Notes under the pieces: generated by a model
The model's input: the letters and a program-made list of their open reading frames with translations, nothing else
What the model was told of the DNA's origin: nothing
Databases searched by the model: none
NCBI GenBank assembly: GCA_020024255.1
Contig: JAHHTX010000068.1
Span: 1 to 10,853, forward strand
Direction: 5' to 3'
Length of the DNA: 10,853 nt
From: Anaerotignum sp.
Lineage (GTDB): Bacteria; Bacillota; Clostridia; Lachnospirales; Anaerotignaceae
Translations under genes and position numbers: made by a program
Part shown: positions 7,297-10,853 of the stretch, piece after piece
Numbering within the stretch: position 1 is the stretch's first letter
How the letters are laid out: the number at the start of each line of letters is the position of its first letter

Positions 7297-7349
7297 GAAT
7301 ACAATAATACAATTTTGATTTTTACGAAAAGCCATATAAAAGGTTAATG

Positions 7350-7388
7350 TACAAAAAGCCCCTACAAAAAGCCCCTACAAAAAGCCCC
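7350..7388. repeat. Three perfect tandem copies of a 13-base unit
   Basis: TACAAAAAGCCCC occurs at 7350-7362, 7363-7375 and 7376-7388 without mismatch. Copy A has the same region as about two degenerate units (5931-5957). The identity suggests recent slippage, and the last unit supplies the left arm of the adjacent hairpin. Confidence 0.9.
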
Positions 7389-7411
7389 ACTGTACGAAAG
7401 TGCAGTGGGGC
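7384..7411 (-). terminator. GAAA-loop hairpin of repeat copy B, terminator-like on the minus strand
   Basis: A twelve-base-pair stem (7384-7395 with 7400-7411, one G-U pair) closes a four-base loop, GAAA on the plus strand. Read on the minus strand, it is followed directly by TTTTTG and resembles an intrinsic terminator. It could end transcripts from the cyclophilin gene about 350 bases upstream. On the plus strand it is followed by A-rich sequence and should not terminate. Confidence 0.6.
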
Positions 7412-7758
7412 AAAATAATATAAAAAACGGCAGCAAAGGGAGTTCCCCATGCAGCCGTTTGGTATTATTCTGTAACTTCCATAACACACAAAAACTTCAT
7501 AAACTTATTCTATGCCAATCCAACTGCAATGACCAGTGGATTGTAAAGAATGATAAAAATTTCAGATTCAATTATGCTTTCGTTGTTTAAGCCTGTGCTG
7601 TTTGCCTTTACGGATTTTGTTTAATCTGTACAAGTACCATCAAAAATCAGACAGTGGCAAAAGCTGCTTAAAAAACAGGCAATAAGCCCTCTGCATTTTT
7701 CTGAGCACTGTTTTTGTGCATCTCCTTTTTTTATTTCTCTTAATTGATTCGTATATTT

Positions 7759-8289
7759 TTATAATGCTTCTCTTGTCTCCGGCTCCGGATATGTTTCACC
7801 AAATGTTTCCACAGTTACCGTTTCCATGACCTGATCTTCACAAGGTCTGTCGGTATAATCCGTTTCTGTTTCTGCAATGCTGTCTACCACGTCCATGCCT
7901 TCTATGACCTTGCCAAATGCTGCATACTGCCCATCCAAATGGGGAGAAGTCTTGTGCATGATAAAGAACTGGGAACCTGCACTGTTAGGGTGCATAGAAC
8001 GAGCCATAGACAAGACACCTGCTTCATGCTTCAAATTATTTTCAAAGCCGTTATAGGCAAATTCGCCATGGATACAATAATTCGGACCACCCATACCGTT
8101 TCCGTCAGGACATCCACCCTGAATCATAAAACCTTTAATTACACGATGGAAAATCAATCCATCATAAAAATGCTTATTAACCAATGAAATAAAGTTATTT
8201 ACTGTGTTTGGTGCAATTTCCGGATAAAGTTCCGCTTTTATTACTTTTCCATCTTTCATCTGAAACGTTACAATGGGATTTTGTGCCAT
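7759..8289 (-). CDS. Cyclophilin-type peptidyl-prolyl cis-trans isomerase
   Basis: This 176-residue cytoplasmic cyclophilin catalyses cis-trans isomerisation of Xaa-Pro bonds during folding. Active-site segments are present in order: 'IFHRVI' with catalytic R49, 'FMIQGG' with Q57, 'SAGSQFFI' (103-110) and 'HLDGQYAAFGKV' (117-128). H117 replaces the tryptophan of human cyclophilin A, as in many bacterial enzymes, so cyclosporin binding may be weak. A TTG six bases upstream (8295) is open, but it lies only three bases from AAAGGAG. The ATG at 8289, nine bases away, is the better start. There is no signal peptide. The gene lies 28 bases after the phosphoesterase gene on the same strand, so the two are probably co-transcribed. 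No terminator is seen immediately after it; the nearest candidate is the hairpin in repeat copy B. Confidence 0.94.
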   Translation of the reverse strand: MAQNPIVTFQMKDGKVIKAELYPEIAPNTVNNFISLVNKHFYDGLIFHRVIKGFMIQGGCPDGNGMGGPNYCIHGEFAYNGFENNLKHEAGVLSMARSMHPNSAGSQFFIMHKTSPHLDGQYAAFGKVIEGMDVVDSIAETETDYTDRPCEDQVMETVTVETFGETYPEPETREAL

Positions 8290-8317
8290 AATCAAATTCT
8301 CCTTTTCTTTGTATTAC

Positions 8318-9136
8318 TTATCCTCTACGAAAAAGTGTAATTTCCACTAATTCGGGACGATTGAAGATACGGAACGGAAATGTACTGTTACCAAGACCAC
8401 GGCTTACTACCATAGCTGTCTTGCCTTTTCTGTACATTCCCTTTGTATATTTGGGGCACAAGCCCTGATGGGGTGCAAAGAGTCCGCCAATAAATGGCAA
8501 TCTGGTTTGTCCGCCGTGGGCATGACCACAACAAGCCAAATCCACCCCTGCATCTACATAATCCATAAATAATTCTGGACGATGGGACAATAAAACCGTA
8601 AAATCGTCTTCTTTTCCACCTTTTTTCAACGTACGCAGTGCCATTTTATAATATGGATTCACACTTTTATCTGAAAGCCCCAAAAGCGTAATGGTATCTT
8701 CTTTGCGTTCTACCACAGATTTCCCGTTATCCAATATTTTTACTCCTGCTTTTCGAAGACGCTCCGAAAGTTCTGCAAAACGACCAGATTGATGTTCATG
8801 ATTACCAGAAACATAATACACTGGCGCAATATCGACAATGGCATGAATCAGTTCCATTGCTGCGTCCAAATTTGTTCGATTGCGGTCAATCAAATCCCCT
8901 GTAATGACAATCATATCTGGTGCTGTACATTCCGTTTTATAAATCAAATGCTTCTGCCCTTTTCCGAATCGTTTATTCTGCAAGTCGGAAATCAGCAATA
9001 TCTTGTATCCATGAAATGCCCGTGGCACATTTCCCCTGTAAATCTGGTGTGATACCATAAGTCCATTATCCTGCCAATATAAAAAAGCACCTGCCGCCGC
9101 TGCCATACCCAGCAGACCTTTTAAAATCTGTTTCAT
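8318..9136 (-). CDS. Membrane-anchored calcineurin-like metallophosphoesterase (YkuE-like)
   Basis: This 272-residue protein has an N-terminal hydrophobic anchor (about 5-21) followed by a calcineurin-fold phosphoesterase domain. Metal-site motifs appear in order: D51 in 'ISDLQNKRFG', 'GDLIDR' with D81, 'GNHEH' with N112/H113, H185 in 'LSHRPE', and 'GHAHGG' with H205 and H207. The expected histidine of the first D-x-H motif is Q53, so one metal ligand is substituted; the rest are intact. Relatives such as Bacillus YkuE act at the cell surface on phosphodiester or phospholipid-like substrates, but the substrate here is unknown. The start follows AAGGTG a few bases upstream. It is the first gene of a likely two-gene transcript with the cyclophilin, and diverges from the small ribbon-helix-helix gene across 157 bases. 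Confidence 0.9.
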   Translation of the reverse strand: MKQILKGLLGMAAAAGAFLYWQDNGLMVSHQIYRGNVPRAFHGYKILLISDLQNKRFGKGQKHLIYKTECTAPDMIVITGDLIDRNRTNLDAAMELIHAIVDIAPVYYVSGNHEHQSGRFAELSERLRKAGVKILDNGKSVVERKEDTITLLGLSDKSVNPYYKMALRTLKKGGKEDDFTVLLSHRPELFMDYVDAGVDLACCGHAHGGQTRLPFIGGLFAPHQGLCPKYTKGMYRKGKTAMVVSRGLGNSTFPFRIFNRPELVEITLFRRG

Positions 9137-9214
9137 TCCATCACCTTCTTCTTTTCCCAGCTTTTATGCCTGCCAACTCAAATTGCTGCAAAGATTTCTT
9201 TTTTCTTTCTTCTA

Positions 9215-9223
9215 TGGTATAAT
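9215..9223 (+). promoter_or_regulatory. Extended -10 promoter of the ribbon-helix-helix gene
   Basis: TGGTATAAT is a perfect -10 hexamer with a TGn extension. The -35 position shows only TTTCTT. It predicts a leader of about 65 bases. It resembles the promoter used by the metallopeptidase gene at 740-748. Confidence 0.65.
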
Positions 9224-9293
9224 ATGTTACAATATACAACATCTTCTTTAGACTGTTTCAAAATCAATCAAAAAAACAGAAAGGATATTCCCA

Positions 9294-9515
9294 ATGGCAG
9301 AAAAAAATACATCTAAAAAAACAGCAGCCTCCTCTTCTTCCAAGTCAAAGAACAAAAAGCTCACAGTGACACTGGATGCCAAAACCTTTGCCTTATTCGA
9401 AGAATACCTGACAGAACACGGATACAGCAAAGACACGTTTGTAAAACAGGCTATTACAGAAAAAATCAGCCGTGATAAAATCAGCCATATGATTGATGAT
9501 ATGATTCAACTGTAA
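9294..9515 (+). CDS. Small ribbon-helix-helix-like protein
   Basis: This 73-residue protein has a basic, Ser/Lys-rich N-terminal tail (1-22), probably disordered. A strand ('KLTVTLD', 22-28) and two helices (about 29-43 and 45-58) follow, the pattern of a ribbon-helix-helix (CopG/Arc-like) DNA-binding dimer. The C-terminal 'DKISHMIDDMIQL' is an additional amphipathic segment. The start follows AAAGGA at 9280-9285, eight bases before the ATG. It has its own extended -10 promoter and a downstream terminator, and is convergent with ftsZ. No toxin gene follows, so it is not an obvious antitoxin. It may be a small DNA-binding regulator. The fold assignment is from pattern only; targets are unknown. 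Confidence 0.72.
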   Translation: MAEKNTSKKTAASSSSKSKNKKLTVTLDAKTFALFEEYLTEHGYSKDTFVKQAITEKISRDKISHMIDDMIQL

Positions 9516-9583
9516 CAAGCCTTTTTTCTCATAAACCATCTTTAAAGAAGTCTAATTTTACAAACTGCTTTTTTAACGACCTA

Positions 9584-9612
9584 AAGGCGTGCATAGAACA
9601 CGCCTTCTTTTT
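9584..9612 (+). terminator. Intrinsic terminator between the convergent RHH and ftsZ genes
   Basis: AAGGCGTG (9584-9591) pairs with CACGCCTT (9599-9606) across a seven-base loop and is followed on the plus strand by CTTTTTA. It lies about 70 bases after the RHH stop codon. On the minus strand the stem sits 17 bases after the ftsZ stop but lacks a T run, so it is a better terminator for the plus-strand gene. Confidence 0.8.
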
Positions 9613-9622
9613 ATGTGATGAA

Positions 9623-10777
9623 TCAGAATCTTTTTCTTGTTAAGAAATCTGGAATTTTAATTTCAGATTCACGCTCGTCCAAAAATCTTCTGGCAGCACG
9701 CTTTTCTTCCATTGGTGCCTCTTCTGCCTGTTCTGCGGAAGAAACAGACTCCATTGCCTCTGCAGTGTCTTCCTGTCTGACACGCTGTGCTGCAGAACGT
9801 CTTGAAATTTCAACCTTTGGAATTTCTGTTTCCAGTCCTGTTGCAATAACAGTAATCACAACCTCATCTTGCAAATCTTCATTTATTGATGTACCAAAGA
9901 TAATGCCTGCTTCGCTGTCAACTGCCTCACGGATAAAGTTTGTGGCTTCTGCTGCCTCCATCAAGCCCAAATCACTGTTACCGGAAATATTGATGAGCAC
10001 ATTTTTCGCCCCATCAATGCTTGTTTCCAACAATGGACTCTCGATAGCCATTTTGGCAGCCATTTCCGCTTTATTTTCACCGCTTGCCTGTCCAATTCCC
10101 ATATGTGTAATGCCTGCATCTGTCATGACTGTACGCACATCGGCAAAGTCAAGGTTAACCATACCGGGTCTGTAAATCATATCGACAATACCCTGTACAC
10201 CTTGTTTCAACACTTCATCTGCCTTTTTAAATGCCTCTGTCAAAGTTGTCTTTTTGTCAATTACACTAAGTAGTCTTTGGTTTGGAATGATGACCAATGT
10301 ATCTACATTCTTTTTCAGTTCTGCAATTCCTTTTTCTGCATTGCTCATTCTTTTCTTGCCTTCAAAACCAAAGGGTTTTGTCACAACACCAACTGTCAAA
10401 ATGCCCAATCCTTTGGAAATTGCCGCAATTTTAGGTGCTGCACCTGTGCCTGTGCCACCACCCATACCTGCTGTAATAAATACCATATCTGCACCATTCA
10501 GTGCCTGTGCAATCTCGTCCTTTGTTTCTTCAACAGACTTTTCCCCAATGCTAGGGTCACCGCCTGCTCCAAGACCTCTTGTGAGCTTTTCTCCTATCTG
10601 TATTTTGGTGCCGGATTTTGCCTTTGCCAAAGCTTGTCCGTCTGTATTGACAGAAATAAATTCTACGCCTTCTAATCCATCTTCAATCATTCGGTCTACC
10701 GCATTGTTTCCGCCGCCGCCTACACCGATTACTTTTATTTGCGCCATATTGCTCATGGGAGTATCGAATTCGAGCAA
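9623..10777 (-). CDS. ftsZ: Cell division protein FtsZ
   Basis: This 384-residue tubulin homologue polymerises with GTP into the Z-ring that recruits the division machinery at midcell. The nucleotide-binding part has 'GVGGGGNNAV' (18-27) and the tubulin signature GGGTGTGA (106-113). The T7 synergy loop is 'NLDFADVRTVM' (208-218), carrying the catalytic aspartates D210 and D213. A variable acidic linker (about 328-368) leads to the conserved C-terminal peptide 'IKIPDFLTRKRF' that binds FtsA/SepF-type anchors. The start is TTG: AGGAGG at 10786-10791 lies eight bases before it, the encoded 'MLEFD' is typical of clostridial FtsZ, and the first ATG (10756) is too far from the site. A -10 box lies about 40 bases upstream. 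No other division gene is in the window. Confidence 0.98.
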   Translation of the reverse strand: MLEFDTPMSNMAQIKVIGVGGGGNNAVDRMIEDGLEGVEFISVNTDGQALAKAKSGTKIQIGEKLTRGLGAGGDPSIGEKSVEETKDEIAQALNGADMVFITAGMGGGTGTGAAPKIAAISKGLGILTVGVVTKPFGFEGKKRMSNAEKGIAELKKNVDTLVIIPNQRLLSVIDKKTTLTEAFKKADEVLKQGVQGIVDMIYRPGMVNLDFADVRTVMTDAGITHMGIGQASGENKAEMAAKMAIESPLLETSIDGAKNVLINISGNSDLGLMEAAEATNFIREAVDSEAGIIFGTSINEDLQDEVVITVIATGLETEIPKVEISRRSAAQRVRQEDTAEAMESVSSAEQAEEAPMEEKRAARRFLDERESEIKIPDFLTRKRF

Positions 10778-10814
10778 AAAAATCCCCTCCTACTAAAAAT
10801 CCATAATATCTCAT

Positions 10815-10820
10815 ATTATA
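10815..10820 (-). promoter_or_regulatory. Candidate -10 box of ftsZ
   Basis: A perfect TATAAT on the minus strand lies 37 bases before the TTG start of ftsZ. The -35 position (10838-10843, TGGCAA) matches TTGACA poorly, and the window ends soon after, so other upstream promoters or read-through are possible. Confidence 0.5.
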
Positions 10821-10853
10821 CATGAAAAAACCTTGAATTGCCATAGTGAAACG

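Larger units (their letters stand above)
7348..7720. repeat. MITE-like structured intergenic repeat, copy B
   Basis: This 373-base relative of the 5930-6201 element has the same orientation. It begins TGTACAAAAAGCC and ends TGTTTTTGTGCA, an imperfect terminal inverted repeat. It carries three tandem 13-base units, a GAAA-loop hairpin, a second hairpin (7425-7460, inner GGG-AGTT-CCC) and about 90 internal bases absent from copy A. It fills nearly all of the 462-base gap between the DUF3793 and cyclophilin genes. No open frame is shared in register with copy A. Confidence 0.7.

Noticed and set aside
7405..7590. 61-codon plus-strand frame starting in repeat copy B
   Set aside because: The corresponding frame in copy A is shifted after about six residues, so it is not under coding selection.
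5930..7720. CRISPR array or tRNA in the repeated region
   Set aside because: There are only two diverged long copies with no regular spacers, and no cloverleaf or tRNA-like consensus could be found.
8290..8295. TTG start two codons before the cyclophilin ATG
   Set aside because: It would leave only three bases after the Shine-Dalgarno; the ATG at 8289 has normal nine-base spacing.

Overview
The window looks like chromosomal DNA from a low-GC, anaerobic, Gram-positive Firmicute, most likely a clostridium in or near Lachnospirales. The evidence is a reverse rubrerythrin, a one-gene M16C (PreP-type) protease, the clostridial families DUF2325, DUF3793 and DUF4179, an FtsZ starting TTG-Leu-Glu-Phe-Asp, and strong AGGAGG ribosome binding sites. 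No species can be named from the sequence alone.

Layout. (1) 1-3780: a reverse rubrerythrin gene (minus) diverges from a large cytoplasmic zinc metallopeptidase gene (plus). The rubrerythrin promoter is a perfect TTGACA-17-TATAAT with a near-perfect PerR box over its -10, so peroxide control is readable in the DNA. The peptidase gene ends in a clear intrinsic terminator. (2) 3778-4258: a gene-poor stretch ending in an ECF-type promoter. (3) 4259-5825: an ECF sigma factor translationally overlapped by its probable membrane anti-sigma partner (DUF4179). (4) 5930-7720: two diverged copies of a hairpin-containing, TIR-bounded, MITE-like intergenic repeat, in the same orientation, flank two small genes (DUF2325 and DUF3793). 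Each of these genes has the same DtxR-like palindrome (GTTAG-N6-CTAAC) in front of it. (5) 7759-9136: a minus-strand pair encoding a membrane-anchored calcineurin-like phosphoesterase and then a cyclophilin. (6) 9294-9612: a small ribbon-helix-helix-like protein with its own promoter and terminator. (7) 9623-10777: ftsZ on the minus strand, convergent with (6), with a TTG start and an upstream -10 box.

How the parts relate. The best-supported regulatory themes are peroxide and iron stress: PerR controlling reverse rubrerythrin, and a probable metal-dependent repressor controlling the DUF2325/DUF3793 pair. The sigma/anti-sigma pair is a separate envelope- or stress-sensing module. Cyclophilin, phosphoesterase and FtsZ are housekeeping genes. 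The most novel-looking part is 5930-7720, where a repeated structured element brackets a two-gene, twin-operator cassette of unknown function.
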